From: Acetobacteraceae bacterium
Lineage (GTDB): Bacteria > Pseudomonadota > Alphaproteobacteria > Acetobacterales > Acetobacteraceae
NCBI GenBank assembly: GCA_030041375.1
Contig: JASHOA010000018.1
Location: 1 to 64,000, forward strand
Direction: 5' to 3'
Length of the DNA stretch: 64,000 bases
A program made the translations under genes and the position numbers. The notes below the pieces were generated by a model. It was not told where the DNA came from. It searched no databases and saw nothing but the letters and a program-made list of their open reading frames with translations. Position 1 is the first letter of the stretch; the number at the start of each line of letters is the position of its first letter. Positions 8,453 through 18,567 of this stretch are shown here, one piece after another.

Positions 8453-9928
8453 TCAGGACGCCGTGCCGCCGACGGTCAGGCCGGCGATCTTGAGCGTGGG
8501 CTGGCCGACGCCTACCGGAACGCCCTGGCCGTTCTTGCCGCAGGTGCCGATGCCGGGGTCAAGGGCCATATCGGTGCCGACCATGCTGACACGGGTGAGA
8601 GCATCCGGGCCGTTGCCGATCAGGGTTGCGCCCTTCACCGGCGTGGTCACCCGGCCAGCTTCGATGCGGTAGGCCTCGGAAGCAGAAAACACGAATTTCC
8701 CGGAGGTGATATCGACCTGGCCGCCGCCGAAATTGACGGCGTAGAGGCCATTTTTGACCGAGCTTATCATCTCCTCCGGGGCGTGCCTGCCGGCCAGCAT
8801 CACGGTATTCGTCATCCGCGGCATGGGAGCGTGCGCGTAGGACTGGCGCCGGCCGTTACCGGTCGGCCGCATGCCCATCAGCCGCGCGTTCAGCCGATCC
8901 TGCAGGAAGCCGGTCAGAATCCCGTCTTCGATCAGGATGGTGCGGTGCGAGGGGGTGCCTTCGTCATCGATGGTGATGCTGCCGCGCCGATCGGGGAGGG
9001 TACCATCATCGATGACGGTGATGCCCGGCGCGGCGATGCGCCGCCCGAGCAGGCCGGCGAAGGCCGATGTTTTCTTGCGATTGAAATCGCCTTCCAGACC
9101 GTGGCCGATTGCCTCGTGCAGCAGGATGCCGGGCCAGCCGGGGCCGAGCACGACATCCATTTCTCCGGCCGGTGCCGGGCGGCTTTCCAGATTGACGCGG
9201 GCCTGACGCAGCGCCTCGTCCACTGCCGCCTGCCAGCAGGAGGTCGCGGCGAGCGGCTGATACCCGTAGCGACCGCCGGTGCCGTAGCTGCCGCTCTCGC
9301 GCCTGCCGTTCCGCTCCAGGACCACCGTCACGCTGAGACGGACGAGCGGACGCAGATCCGCGGTGCGCGTGCCGTCGGCGCGAATGATCTGCACGGCCTG
9401 CCACTCACCGGCGAGGGACGCACTCACCTGGCGGACCGCGGGATCGGAGCCTCGGGCATAGGCGTCGAGCTCGGCAAGGAGGCGGGTGCGGGTTTCGAAC
9501 GGCATGGCATCGAGGGGGTTGGCGTCGCTGTAGAGCCGGGCATTCGAGGCCGGTGGGGCGGCGTCCCGGTTGGGGGAGGCGCCGGCCGGCAGGGCGGCGA
9601 CGGTTGCCGCAGCGCGCTCGAGCGCGGCCTCGGAAAGCTCGCCTGCGTGCGCATAGAAAGCGGCCTCGCCGGCGACAGCCCGCAATCCGAAGCCCAGCGC
9701 AGCATCGAAGCCGGCAGAACGGATCCGCCCGTCATCGAGCGCGAGCTGCTCGCTCTGGCGATATTCGAGGAACAGCTCGCCGTCTTCGGCCGCGCCAAGT
9801 GTGCGGGCGACGATGCGCCCGGCGGCATCGCGATCAAGCCGAGTCCCGGGTTGTTCGAAGAAGAGGCGATCGGTGACGATCAGCGGTGCCTGGCCAAAGC
9901 CGCCAGCGGAAATAACGGGCTCGCTCAT
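8453..9928 (-). CDS. tldD: Metalloprotease TldD
   Basis: This 491-residue protein is the TldD subunit of the TldD/TldE (PmbA) protease, which degrades small unfolded peptides and matures some peptide natural products. The zinc motif HEAIGHGLEGD (HExxxH) lies at about residue 270, followed by NRKKTSAFAGLLG and the conserved DDGTLPDRRGS and DEGTPSHRT. The C-terminus has KNGQGVPVGVGQPTLKI. No tldE/pmbA is in this window. The gene is transcribed alone, 132 bases from the oppF end on the same strand. Confidence 0.93.
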   Translation of the reverse strand: MSEPVISAGGFGQAPLIVTDRLFFEQPGTRLDRDAAGRIVARTLGAAEDGELFLEYRQSEQLALDDGRIRSAGFDAALGFGLRAVAGEAAFYAHAGELSEAALERAAATVAALPAGASPNRDAAPPASNARLYSDANPLDAMPFETRTRLLAELDAYARGSDPAVRQVSASLAGEWQAVQIIRADGTRTADLRPLVRLSVTVVLERNGRRESGSYGTGGRYGYQPLAATSCWQAAVDEALRQARVNLESRPAPAGEMDVVLGPGWPGILLHEAIGHGLEGDFNRKKTSAFAGLLGRRIAAPGITVIDDGTLPDRRGSITIDDEGTPSHRTILIEDGILTGFLQDRLNARLMGMRPTGNGRRQSYAHAPMPRMTNTVMLAGRHAPEEMISSVKNGLYAVNFGGGQVDITSGKFVFSASEAYRIEAGRVTTPVKGATLIGNGPDALTRVSMVGTDMALDPGIGTCGKNGQGVPVGVGQPTLKIAGLTVGGTAS

Positions 9929-10060
9929 CAGTGAATTCCATCCTTCGGTCAGGCGAGGCGTTGCCCCGCGTCCCTAATGTTCATGGGCAAGCCGGGGATT
10001 CAAGGGGAGCGGCTCGCTCTGCCGCCAGGCGCCACGCCGGTCGCGTAGGGGATGCAAAAG

Positions 10061-11035
10061 CTAGCCGCGGAGATGGCAGGCGACCCAGTGGCCATCCGAG
10101 GTCTCTTTCAAGACCGGCTTCTCGGTGCTGCAGAGGGGCAACTGGCGGATCGGGCAACGGGTGTGGAAATGGCAGCCGGAGGGCGGGCGGATCGGGTTCG
10201 GAACGTCGCCTTCGAGATGAAGCCGGTGGCGTTTTGCGCGCGGCGACGGGTTCGGGACGGCCGACAGCAACGCCTCGGTGTAGGGGTGAAGCGGCCGTGC
10301 ATAGAGCTCGGCTGAGGAGGCGGTCTCGACGATGCGGCCGAGATACATCACGGCGACGCGGGTCGAGATGTGCTGCACGACGGCGAGGTCGTGGGCGATG
10401 AAGAGATAGGTGAGCCCGAGGCGGTCCTGCAAATCCTCCAGAAGATTGATCACCTGCGCCTGGATCGAGACATCGAGAGCCGATACCGGCTCGTCGCAGA
10501 CGATCAGCTTCGGGGAGACCGCGAGCGCACGGGCGATGCCGATACGCTGGCGTTGGCCGCCCGAAAATTCATGCGGATAGCGCAACATGTGGTCCGGGCC
10601 GAGCCCGACGGTCTCCAGGAGCTCGACGATGCGATCCGTGAACTCGCGGCGATCCCTGGCGAGCCGGTGGATGATCAGGGCCTCGCCGATGATGGAGCCG
10701 ACGGTCATGCGTGGATTGAGCGAGGCGTAGGGATCCTGGAAGATGATCTGCATATCGCGCCGGAGTGCGAGCAGTTCGTCGCCTAGCATGGCGGTGACAT
10801 TGCGCCCGGCGAACCAGATTTCGCCGGCAGTCGGCTCGATCAGGCGCAGGATGCAGCGCCCGGTGCTCGATTTGCCGCAGCCCGATTCGCCGACCAGGCC
10901 GAGGGTCTGGCCGGCGCCAATATCGAAGCTCACGTGATCGATCGCGTGCACCTGGTCGATCTCGCGCCCGAACAGGCCGCCCTTCACGGGAAAGTCCTTC
11001 ACGAGGTCACGGACAGAGAGAAGCGGCTCGCTCAT
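10061..11035 (-). CDS. Dipeptide/oligopeptide ABC transporter ATPase, OppF/DppF type
   Basis: This 324-residue ATPase has Walker [13 protein letters not shown] (about 50), signature [15 protein letters not shown] (about 160) and Walker [14 protein letters not shown]. The C-terminal extension [12 protein letters not shown] is the cysteine-rich tail of oligopeptide/dipeptide ATPases. It is the last gene of the importer unit and abuts the OppD-like gene, with start and stop sharing one base at 11035. It pairs with OppD to energise peptide (or, in related systems, nickel or opine) uptake. Confidence 0.9.
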   Translation of the reverse strand: MSEPLLSVRDLVKDFPVKGGLFGREIDQVHAIDHVSFDIGAGQTLGLVGESGCGKSSTGRCILRLIEPTAGEIWFAGRNVTAMLGDELLALRRDMQIIFQDPYASLNPRMTVGSIIGEALIIHRLARDRREFTDRIVELLETVGLGPDHMLRYPHEFSGGQRQRIGIARALAVSPKLIVCDEPVSALDVSIQAQVINLLEDLQDRLGLTYLFIAHDLAVVQHISTRVAVMYLGRIVETASSAELYARPLHPYTEALLSAVPNPSPRAKRHRLHLEGDVPNPIRPPSGCHFHTRCPIRQLPLCSTEKPVLKETSDGHWVACHLRG

Positions 11036-12009
11036 CAGTAGAGAATGCAGGCGACACGGTGGTCGGGTTCAATTTCGCGGAGCTCCGGGAGCGCGGCAAG
11101 GCATTCGGGCCGCGCGAACTGACAGCGCGGGGCGAAGCGGCAGCCGGGCGGCGGGTCGATCAGGCTCGGCACCACGCCGGGAATGGCTTCGAGGCGGGAT
11201 CGTCGCTCGGCCTTCTGTTCAAGCCGCGGGATCGAGCGGATCAGTCCCTGGGTGTAGGGATGCAGCGGGCGGTCGAAAAGGCGTTCGACCGGCGCTTCTT
11301 CCATCACCCGGCCGGCATACATCACCACCACGCGCGTCGCGTTCTCGGCGACCACGCCCATGGCGTGCGTGATCAGCATCACGGCCATGCCAAGATGCGA
11401 TTTCATCTCGGCCAGCAGATCAAGAATTTGCGCCTGGATGGTGACGTCGAGCGCGGTGGTCGGTTCGTCGGCGATCAGGAGCTGAGGGTTGCAGGAGAGC
11501 GCCATGGCGATCATCACGCGCTGGCGCTGGCCGCCCGAGAACTGGTGCGGATAGTCGCGGGCGCGGCGCTCAGGCGAAGGGATATGCACGAGCCTCAGCA
11601 TCTCGATCGCCCGATCCATCGCGTCCTGCCGGCGCACCCGCTCGTGGCGGCGGATTGCTTCGGCGATCTGCCAGCCCACTCGAAGCACCGGGTTGAGCGC
11701 CGTCATCGGTTCCTGGAAGATGATCGCGATCTCCTTGGTGCGGATCGGGCCGAGCTGGTCCGGCCGGAGAGGCACCAGATCGCGCCCCTGCCAGAGGATG
11801 CGGCCGGCGACGATCTTCCCCGGCGGCATATCGATCAGCTTCAGCACGGTGCGGGCGGTGACTGTCTTGCCGGAGCCGGATTCGCCGACCACGCCCAGCG
11901 TCTCGCCGCGGTCGATCGTGAAATCGACACCGTCGACCGCCCGCACCATGCCGGCATCGGTGCGGAACCAGGTCTTGAGGTCGCTGATCTCGAGCAATGT
12001 TTCGCGCAA
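11035..12009 (-). CDS. Dipeptide/oligopeptide ABC transporter ATPase, OppD/DppD type
   Basis: This 324-residue ATPase has Walker [13 protein letters not shown], signature [15 protein letters not shown] and Walker [14 protein letters not shown]. The C-terminal [12 protein letters not shown] is the family's cysteine-containing tail. It lies between the permease gene (15-base gap upstream) and oppF (one-base overlap downstream), a tightly coupled operon on the minus strand. It works as a heterodimer with the OppF-like subunit. Confidence 0.9.
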   Translation of the reverse strand: MRETLLEISDLKTWFRTDAGMVRAVDGVDFTIDRGETLGVVGESGSGKTVTARTVLKLIDMPPGKIVAGRILWQGRDLVPLRPDQLGPIRTKEIAIIFQEPMTALNPVLRVGWQIAEAIRRHERVRRQDAMDRAIEMLRLVHIPSPERRARDYPHQFSGGQRQRVMIAMALSCNPQLLIADEPTTALDVTIQAQILDLLAEMKSHLGMAVMLITHAMGVVAENATRVVVMYAGRVMEEAPVERLFDRPLHPYTQGLIRSIPRLEQKAERRSRLEAIPGVVPSLIDPPPGCRFAPRCQFARPECLAALPELREIEPDHRVACILY

Positions 12010-12024
12010 TGGCGCGCCCTGGCT

Positions 12025-12972
12025 TCAGATGACCTTGCGCGGGTCGAGCGCGTCTCGCAGCCCGTCACCGACGAAATTGATGGCGAGCACGGTGACGAAG
12101 ATCGCCCCGCCCGAAAACAGGGCCCAGTGCGGTGCGATATCGAGATAATTCTGGCCGTCGTAGAGAATGCGGCCCCAGGTCGGTACGTCCGGCGGGAAAC
12201 CAAGGCCGAGGAAGTCGAGCGTCGATTCGGCGATGATCGCCTGGGCGACATAGATCGTGCCGGCGACGATGACCGGCCCGAGCGCGTTCGGCAGGATGTG
12301 CCGCACCACCTGCCGCGAGGTCGAGGCGCCGAGCGCCCGTGCCGCCTCGACGAACTCCTTTTCCCTGAGTGACAGGATCTGGGCCCGCACCAGACGGGCC
12401 ACCGGCATCCACTGGAAGCCACCGATCACGATGCAGATCAGGATGAAGATGCCGAGCTGCTCGCCGACGATCGCCGTCAAGGAATGGCGGAAGAGGTAGA
12501 TGATCAGGAGCAGGAACGGAAGCTGCGGCAAGGACAGGAACAGATCGGTGAGCCACATCAGCCCGGCATCGACCGGACCGGGCGCGACGCCGGCGACGGC
12601 ACCGATCAACGTGCCGAAGATGACGGCAACCGCCATCGCGACCAGCCCGACTGCAATCGAGATCCGCCCGCCATAGAGCATGCGCGCCAGGAGGTCCTGG
12701 CCGAGGGAATCGGTGCCAAGCGGATGGGCGAGAGAGGGCCCGGCAACCTGGGCGGAGAAGTCGATCGCGTTGATCGGCACCCGCCAGATGGTGGGGCCGA
12801 TCGCCACGGTGAGCACCATCAGCGCCAGCACGACCGCGCCCGCCACCGCCAGGCGATGGCGGCGGAAGCGCCGCCAGGCCTCGAAACCCGGCGTGACGGG
12901 CCGGACGGACGGCGCCGCCGTGACGGCGGCGATGCCGTCAGCGGTAACTGATGCGTGGGTCGAGCCAGCCAT
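12025..12972 (-). CDS. Dipeptide/oligopeptide ABC transporter permease, OppC/DppC type
   Basis: This 315-residue inner-membrane permease opens with a cytoplasmic N-terminus and a first helix LAVAGAVVLALMVLTVAIG. A periplasmic segment with AHPLGTDSLGQDLLARMLYGGR, the standard DppC signature, follows, then the binding-protein-dependent transport domain. The EAA loop is EAARALGASTSRQVVRHILPN. Its 5' end overlaps the OppB gene by 35 bases, so the two are translationally coupled. Confidence 0.9.
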   Translation of the reverse strand: MAGSTHASVTADGIAAVTAAPSVRPVTPGFEAWRRFRRHRLAVAGAVVLALMVLTVAIGPTIWRVPINAIDFSAQVAGPSLAHPLGTDSLGQDLLARMLYGGRISIAVGLVAMAVAVIFGTLIGAVAGVAPGPVDAGLMWLTDLFLSLPQLPFLLLIIYLFRHSLTAIVGEQLGIFILICIVIGGFQWMPVARLVRAQILSLREKEFVEAARALGASTSRQVVRHILPNALGPVIVAGTIYVAQAIIAESTLDFLGLGFPPDVPTWGRILYDGQNYLDIAPHWALFSGGAIFVTVLAINFVGDGLRDALDPRKVI

Positions 12973-13897
12973 AGAGAATGTCAGCGATCAGGTTGAACAG
13001 GATCACGAGGCAGGCGAAGACGAAGGTGATCGCCATGATCACGGGCGTGTCGTTGGCCAGGATCGCGCTGATCAGAAGCGAGCCGATTCCGGGCACGCGG
13101 AAAATCTGCTCGGTGACGATCGCACCGCCGAACACGAATGGCAGTTGCAGGGCGACGACCGTCACCACCGGAATGAGGGCGGTGCGCACGATGTGCCGGC
13201 CGACCACGGTCCGTTCGGCAAGCCCTTTCGAGCGGGCCGTCGTGACATAATCGAGATGCACGACGTCGAGCACGGAGGCGCGCACGAAGCGCGTCCACGA
13301 TCCGCCCTGAAACAGGCCGAGCACCAGAACCGGCATGATCGCCTGGGCGATATGCGCCCAGACGCCGGCCCAGCCGGTGGCGGTGATATTGGTTCGATAT
13401 ACGAACGGCAACCAATGCAGCTGGATGCTGAAGATCAGGATCAGGACGAGGCCGGTGAAGAAGGTGGGAAGCGAGAAGCCGATGAAGGCGAAGGTGCTGG
13501 CAATCTGGTCGAACAGAGAATAGGGGCGAAGCGCGGCATAGATGCCGACCGGCAGGGCGACCAGCAGGGCCAGGATCTGCGAGGAGCCGATGATGTAGAG
13601 CGTCGTCGGCAGGCGCTGCATGATCAGCACATCGACATCGACACGGCTGTCGAATGAATAGCCCCAATCGCCGTGCAGCATGGCAATCAGCCAGTGCCAG
13701 TAGCGCAGCATGATCGGATCGTCGAGGCCGAACTTGCGGCGCAGCGCCTCTGCGACCGCCGGCGGAATCGAAGGATTGGAGGCGAGCGCGCTGAACGGGT
13801 CGCCGGGGGCCAGAGCCAGGATCACGTAGAGAACGAGGCTGATGCCGAGCAGGCTCGGCACCGCGATCAGGAGCCGCCTGATGAGATAGCGGGTCAC
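12938..13897 (-). CDS. Dipeptide/oligopeptide ABC transporter permease, OppB/DppB type
   Basis: This 319-residue permease begins TRYLIRRLLIAVPSLLGISL, the typical DppB start. It has LALAPGDPF in the first periplasmic loop and an EAA-type loop TARSKGLAERTVVGRHIVR before the last helices. It follows the binding-protein gene by 25 bases and overlaps the OppC-like gene by 35 bases. It forms the transmembrane pore with OppC. Confidence 0.9.
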   Translation of the reverse strand: MTRYLIRRLLIAVPSLLGISLVLYVILALAPGDPFSALASNPSIPPAVAEALRRKFGLDDPIMLRYWHWLIAMLHGDWGYSFDSRVDVDVLIMQRLPTTLYIIGSSQILALLVALPVGIYAALRPYSLFDQIASTFAFIGFSLPTFFTGLVLILIFSIQLHWLPFVYRTNITATGWAGVWAHIAQAIMPVLVLGLFQGGSWTRFVRASVLDVVHLDYVTTARSKGLAERTVVGRHIVRTALIPVVTVVALQLPFVFGGAIVTEQIFRVPGIGSLLISAILANDTPVIMAITFVFACLVILFNLIADILYGWLDPRISYR

Positions 13898-13922
13898 CGG
13901 CGGCCCGGATCAGGTGCTGGTA

Positions 13923-15713
13923 TCAGGTCTCACGATACCAGTCCTTCAGGTACGCCATCTGGCTGTCCCAGCCGCTCAGCCGTGTGTTGAGGCCGTTGAT
14001 GGCGGCGGCGACGTCCGGACGATAGACCACCGGGATGACCACGACGTTTTTGATGACGAGGTCGTTCATCTTGATGAAGAGCGCCGCCCGCTTGACGGTG
14101 TCGAGTTCGCTTTCCGCCGCCTTGTAGAGCGCGTCGTACTCGGCGTTGCGCCAGCGCGTGATGTTGAGGCCCGCCCACTTGTTCTCCTTCTGGGCGATCT
14201 CCCAGGATACGAACTGGGCCAAGAAAAGCTGCGGATCCGGCTGGGTCATCGTGGTCGTGTACATCTGGATGTCGTTATAGAATTTCGTATAGGTGTCGGG
14301 GTTGGCGACATCCGAAGAGAAGAAGACGGAGGCCAGTATCGCCTTCAGATCGACCGAAATCCCGGCCTTCTGGCAGGCCTGTTTGACGATCTCCTGGGTC
14401 TGCTGGCGCGGCGCGTTGACGGAGGTGGCGTAGGTCATGTGCAGCTTGACGCCGTTCTTCTCGCGCACTCCGTCCGGCCCCGGCTTCCAGCCGGCATCCT
14501 CCAGGAGCTTGATCGCTGTCGCGATATTGAACTCGAAGGAGGTATCCTTGGAGACGTAGCGCTTCGGGTTGTTGACGAAGTTGGCGGTGGCAAGCCCCGC
14601 CGGACCGTAGATGTACTGGTGGATTGCCTGGCGGTTGACCAGCACGTTGAGCGCCTGGCGCACCGCCGGGTCGGTCAGGAACGGGTGCGTGGTCTTGATG
14701 CTGGAACGCTGGTCGTCCACCGTCTTCCAGGGATCGGTGTTGTTGAGCTGGATATGCTCGATATCGCCGCCATAGAGAAACTTGAGCTGCCCCTTACCGG
14801 CCTTCTGCAGAAGCTGCAGGATCCGGTTTTCGACCTGCAGGTTCCAGGCGTAATCGTACTCGCCGGTCTGCATTACCGCGCGCGCCGCCGAGACGGCATC
14901 TCCGCCCCCCTTCATCTCGATGCTGTCGAAATAGGGATGATTTTCTTCGTGATAGTTCGGATTGATCTTGGCGCGTACCAGATCGCCCGGCCGGAATTGC
15001 ACGTACATGAAGGGGCCGGTGCCGACCGGAGCGAGATTGGCCGGGGCCTGGCGGGAATTCCCGCCCTTGTACTGCTCGAACAGATGCTTCGGGATGATCA
15101 TGCCGCGCACGCCGACGAAGGCATCGGCCCAATAGGGTGTGGGCTTCGCGAAGGCGAGCTTGATGGTGTAGTCGTCGAGTTTGCTGACCTTGACCGCCTG
15201 GTAGGTGGCGATGTCATAGGTGGCGGTCGCGGGGTCGGAGGCGTATTCCCAGGTGAACACGCAATCGTCGGCGGTGAAGGGCTTACCGTCGTGCCAGGTC
15301 ACGCCTTTTTTCAGCTTCCACGTAACGGACTTGCCGTCCTCGGAGAGACCGCCATTGTTGATGGTCGGGATTTCGGCGGCCAGGACCGGGATCAGATTGC
15401 CGTCGGCGTCCCAGTTGGCCAGCGGCTCGTAGAAGATGCGCGATGCGTCCTGATCCTTGGTGCCGACCGCAAAGTGCGGATTGAGCAGCGTCGGCGCCTC
15501 CCACCACAGAACGTGCACCGGGCCGCCGCCGCCGCGCTTGGTTGGCTTGTATTCGTACGGAGCGGCGGCCATCGCAACGCCGGACTGCAACAGCATCGCC
15601 GATGCCAGCGGCGCCGTGAGGCCGAGCGCGATCATCCGGTTGATGAATTCGCGCCGCGTGCGCGTGCCGGCGCGCACGTCCTCGATCAAATCGCGCAATT
15701 GTTGTTCATTCAT
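13923..15713 (-). CDS. Tat-exported peptide/nickel-type ABC substrate-binding protein
   Basis: This 596-residue family-5 solute-binding protein is the first gene of the five-gene importer. The N-terminus has a twin-arginine signal: RTRREFINRMIALGL followed by a hydrophobic Ala/Leu segment, with cleavage expected near AMAAAP. The mature part shows the family-5 features LNPHFAVGTKDQDASRIFYE near 80, GLSEDGKSVTWKLKKGVTWHDGKPF near 120-145, and LAPVGTGPFMY. The ligand (peptide, opine or metal chelate) cannot be decided from sequence. Tat export rather than Sec is somewhat unusual but known in this family. Confidence 0.9.
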   Translation of the reverse strand: MNEQQLRDLIEDVRAGTRTRREFINRMIALGLTAPLASAMLLQSGVAMAAAPYEYKPTKRGGGGPVHVLWWEAPTLLNPHFAVGTKDQDASRIFYEPLANWDADGNLIPVLAAEIPTINNGGLSEDGKSVTWKLKKGVTWHDGKPFTADDCVFTWEYASDPATATYDIATYQAVKVSKLDDYTIKLAFAKPTPYWADAFVGVRGMIIPKHLFEQYKGGNSRQAPANLAPVGTGPFMYVQFRPGDLVRAKINPNYHEENHPYFDSIEMKGGGDAVSAARAVMQTGEYDYAWNLQVENRILQLLQKAGKGQLKFLYGGDIEHIQLNNTDPWKTVDDQRSSIKTTHPFLTDPAVRQALNVLVNRQAIHQYIYGPAGLATANFVNNPKRYVSKDTSFEFNIATAIKLLEDAGWKPGPDGVREKNGVKLHMTYATSVNAPRQQTQEIVKQACQKAGISVDLKAILASVFFSSDVANPDTYTKFYNDIQMYTTTMTQPDPQLFLAQFVSWEIAQKENKWAGLNITRWRNAEYDALYKAAESELDTVKRAALFIKMNDLVIKNVVVIPVVYRPDVAAAINGLNTRLSGWDSQMAYLKDWYRET

Positions 15714-15922
15714 TGCCGTCTGCCCTCCCTTGCAGCCGCGGGCGAAGCTTGCGGCCAGATCATGACCGCGCCTTTCGGTAGGCGGATACTAGGCAGCGGC
15801 GGGGGCGGGCGCAATCAGGATGTTGCCCGGCGCGAGAGCCGGCGGTGAGCGAATTGCGGCCCGCGTTCGTGCCCTTCGAAGCGAGATACCGAGGCGACAT
15901 ATGGGGCCGGCCGGTCCGGCGA

Positions 15923-15941
15923 CGACAACGATATGTTGTCG
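15923..15941. promoter_or_regulatory. Perfect 7-bp inverted repeat between LysR gene and peptide importer
   Basis: CGACAAC and GTTGTCG flank the five bases GATAT. The site lies 210 bases upstream of the binding-protein start and 62 bases downstream of the LysR gene stop, all on the minus strand. It could be an operator for the importer operon or the end of the LysR transcript. The sequence alone does not decide. The rest of 15714-16002 shows nothing I can name. Confidence 0.3.
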
Positions 15942-16002
15942 GAATGAACCGTTAAGGAAACAAATTCGATCGCTCCGGCGGCTGCACGACGGAAGCAACG
16001 GC

Positions 16003-16884
16003 CTATAAAACCGGTCCGTCCGCCTCGGCGAGCAGCCAGCGCGCCAGCGCTGCGAATGGCGGCTCCGCGGCACGGGTGGCGGGCGCCACCAGATACCAGG
16101 CCGTGCCGCGTACCAGCGGTGGGTGGAGGGTCGCCGCGACGAGACGGCCTTCGCGCAGTTTCTCTTCCGCCAGGCGGCGGTCGAGGAGGGCGACGCCAAG
16201 GCCGTTCTCTGCCGCCTGCAGGACGAGGCCGTCGTCACCGAAATGGAGCCTGCCGGCAGGCTCGCCCCCGGCGCCGGTGGCGGCGCACCATTCTCCCCAG
16301 GCATCGGGGGCGGTTTCGGCGGCGAGCAGAACATGCCCGGCGAGTGGCGGCAGCCGCGCCGGCGCGTAGGCCGGGCTGCAAACGGGAAGCAGGGCATCGT
16401 TGAAGAGGTAAATGCAGCTTTCCGCCCCCCAGCCGGCACGGCCGTGACGGATGGCGGCATCGATGCCCGCGGTTGCGGGCTCCGGCTCATGATGGCTGCT
16501 GCGGATGCGGAGCTCGAGTTCCGGATGTGCGGCATGAAAGCGATCGAGCCTGGGAAGCAGCCAGCCGATTGCGAACAGGGCCGGCATGGCGAGCGTCAGT
16601 GCGCTTTGCCCGTGGCGGCGGGCGAGCCGTCCGGTTGCGGCGGCGATGGCATCGAAGGCGTCGGAAAGAGGGGCGGCGTAGTTTCGGCCGGTTGAGGTCA
16701 GCCGAAGGGACTGTGGCCGGCGTTCGAAGAGCGCGATGCCGAGATGCCGCTCGAGCGCCTTCACCTGCTGGCTCACGGCCCCGGAGGTCACTCCGAGTTC
16801 GGAGGCTGCGGCGGTGAGGCTCTGGTGGCGGGCAGCGGCCTCGAACGCCCTGAGGGCCGCGAGCGGCGGCAACTTTCTGCTCAT
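16003..16884 (-). CDS. LysR-family (GcvA-like) transcriptional regulator
   Basis: This 293-residue regulator has an N-terminal winged helix: PPLAALRAFEAAARHQSLT, AAASELGVTSGAVSQQVK (recognition helix), then LGIALFERR and LRLTSTG, residues about 5-65. The C-terminal effector domain includes YLFNDALLPVCSP and LAGHVLLA, as in GcvA/AmpR-type regulators. I chose ATG at 16884, which fits the usual LysR start, over a longer frame from 16944. It is divergent from the EamA transporter at 16977, so it most likely controls that cassette through the palindrome at 16902-16916. Confidence 0.88.
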   Translation of the reverse strand: MSRKLPPLAALRAFEAAARHQSLTAAASELGVTSGAVSQQVKALERHLGIALFERRPQSLRLTSTGRNYAAPLSDAFDAIAAATGRLARRHGQSALTLAMPALFAIGWLLPRLDRFHAAHPELELRIRSSHHEPEPATAGIDAAIRHGRAGWGAESCIYLFNDALLPVCSPAYAPARLPPLAGHVLLAAETAPDAWGEWCAATGAGGEPAGRLHFGDDGLVLQAAENGLGVALLDRRLAEEKLREGRLVAATLHPPLVRGTAWYLVAPATRAAEPPFAALARWLLAEADGPVL

Positions 16885-16901
16885 GAGCAATAGCCACACT
16901 A

Positions 16902-16916
16902 TTGGTCGGCCACCAA
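16902..16916. promoter_or_regulatory. LysR-type T-N11-A operator candidate
   Basis: TTGGTCGGCCACCAA is a perfect inverted repeat (TTGGT, five bases, ACCAA) and fits the T-N11-A box bound by LysR regulators. It lies in the 92-bp divergent intergenic region, 18 bases upstream of the regulator start and 60 bases upstream of the transporter start. This is the position expected for autoregulation plus activation of the divergent gene. Confidence 0.55.
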
Positions 16917-16976
16917 AATAACTCGTTTGCGCGGCGGAAGGCACGGGTTTCAGGATAGGGCGGCGACGATTTCTGT

Positions 16977-17891
16977 GTGAGCATCATGAGCGCTGCTCTT
17001 TCTGGGGCGCGGTACGGATCGGTTTCTGGCGGGCTGCTGTTCGGCCTGCTGTGCGTGGTCTGGGGCTCGACGTGGCTGGCGCTCAAGCTCGGCGTTTCGA
17101 TGGTGCCGCCGCTTTCCTTTGCGGCCGCCCGATTCCTGGGCGCTGGACTGGTACTGCTTGGCGTGGCGGCGGGGCGCGGCCGGCTCAGGGTTTCCCCGGC
17201 GACCGTCTTGCCCGGCGCGGTGCTGATGATCGGCGTCAATTACGGGCTGATGGCCTGGGGGCTCACCCGGGTCCAGAGCGGCGTCGCCTCGGTGGTCAAT
17301 TTTTCGATGATCCCCACGGCAACCCTGATCCTGAGCGTCTTCTATGGGCGGGTCCGCTGCTCAGCCGGAGCAGCCGCTGCGGTCGTGGCTGGCGCGGCGG
17401 GGCTGACGTTGCTGATCGGCCCGGATTTCCGGATCGGCCGGCTGGCCGGGATGGCGGCGATCGCTGCCGGTGCGGCCGCCTATGCGTGGGGTGCGGTACT
17501 GACCAAGGAGCGGCCGGCTTCCGACCCGCTGGCGCTTGCCGGCTGGCAGAGCCTGTCCGGCGGCGTCATGATCGCGCTGGCGGCGGTGATGGCGGAGCCG
17601 GTCGGCAGCCGGGCACTCGCCCTGTTGGCGGCGGGAATGGCGGTCGGTGACCTGGCATTCCTGACCCTGGCGTCAGCCATCGGCGGGGTGGTCTACCTGA
17701 TGCTGCTGGCGCGCTGGGAGCCCGGCCAAGTTGCTGCCTATGCCTATGTCTGCCCACTGATCGCACTGGCTGAAGGCTGGGCAGCGGGGGCGCGCCTGCC
17801 GGGCCGGAACGGGCTGGCGGCGATCCTGCTGCTTTTGATCGCCACCCGGCTCAGCCTGGGTGCAACCCCCGTTCGAGGAGACACGAGATGA
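16977..17891 (+). CDS. EamA/DMT-family transporter (first copy)
   Basis: This 304-residue protein has ten predicted hydrophobic segments in two EamA repeats. The start LLFGLLCVVWGSTWLALKLG is the classic first helix with the W-G-S/T-x-W motif. DMT proteins of this kind usually export amino acids, metabolites or drugs. The start is GTG 16977, with an ATG nine bases later. The 3' end overlaps the acetyltransferase gene by four bases (ATGA). A second EamA protein follows that gene, so the three probably act together. Confidence 0.85.
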   Translation: MSIMSAALSGARYGSVSGGLLFGLLCVVWGSTWLALKLGVSMVPPLSFAAARFLGAGLVLLGVAAGRGRLRVSPATVLPGAVLMIGVNYGLMAWGLTRVQSGVASVVNFSMIPTATLILSVFYGRVRCSAGAAAAVVAGAAGLTLLIGPDFRIGRLAGMAAIAAGAAAYAWGAVLTKERPASDPLALAGWQSLSGGVMIALAAVMAEPVGSRALALLAAGMAVGDLAFLTLASAIGGVVYLMLLARWEPGQVAAYAYVCPLIALAEGWAAGARLPGRNGLAAILLLLIATRLSLGATPVRGDTR

Positions 17892-18460
17892 GCCTGCCCA
17901 TCGTGCGCGAGGCCGCCCTTGCCGATTTTCCGGCGATTGCCGCGATCTATGCGCATCACGTGCAGACGGGCCTCGGCAGCTTCGAGGAAGTGCCGCCGAG
18001 TGCCGAGGAGATGATCCGGCGGTTTCAGGCGATCCGGGCCCGTGGGCTGCCGTGGCGGACGGCGGAGTTCGATGGGAAGCTGGCGGGCTATTGCTATGCC
18101 AGTCCCTACCACAGCCGCTCTGCCTATCGCTTCACGGTGCAGGATTCGGTCTATGTCGGGGAGGAGTTCATTGGCCGGGGCATCGGCACGGCACTGCTGC
18201 AGGACGTCCTGCAGACGTGCGCGATGAAAGGCTACCGGCAGATGATGGCAGTCATCGGCGACAGCGCCAACGAGGCGTCGCTCAGGTTGCATGCGCGATT
18301 GGGCTTCCGCACCATCGGGCAGGCCCTGTCGGTTGGAGTGAAGTTCGGGCGGTGGGTCGATGTCGTTTATCTGCAGCGGCCCCTCACCGAGTCGACAGCC
18401 CGCCCACCGTCTGTGGACCCCGTCGGCTACCTTGCCCCGGCGGACCAGGCCGGACCCTGA
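17888..18460 (+). CDS. GNAT N-acetyltransferase, phosphinothricin acetyltransferase-like
   Basis: This 190-residue acetyltransferase matches the Pat/Bar/MddA subfamily in several places: IREA-type start (IVREAALADFPAIAAIYAHH), SFEEVPPS, YCYASPYHSRSAYRFTVQDSVYV and the acetyl-CoA loop GRGIGTALL near 100. The end is GFRTIGQALSVGVKFGRW. Members acetylate the amino group of glutamate analogues such as phosphinothricin or methionine derivatives. It is translationally coupled (ATGA) to the upstream EamA exporter. Together they suggest export and detoxification of an amino-acid-like compound. Confidence 0.85.
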   Translation: MSLPIVREAALADFPAIAAIYAHHVQTGLGSFEEVPPSAEEMIRRFQAIRARGLPWRTAEFDGKLAGYCYASPYHSRSAYRFTVQDSVYVGEEFIGRGIGTALLQDVLQTCAMKGYRQMMAVIGDSANEASLRLHARLGFRTIGQALSVGVKFGRWVDVVYLQRPLTESTARPPSVDPVGYLAPADQAGP

Positions 18461-18567
18461 CCGTCCGCCTCGCCGGGAGAAAATTGCATTCCAGGTGAGA
18501 CATCTTTCCCGCGCTTTGCGACGATTTGGATCGTTACTGATAGAGCGTCGCCGTTCAGGCGCAGAAA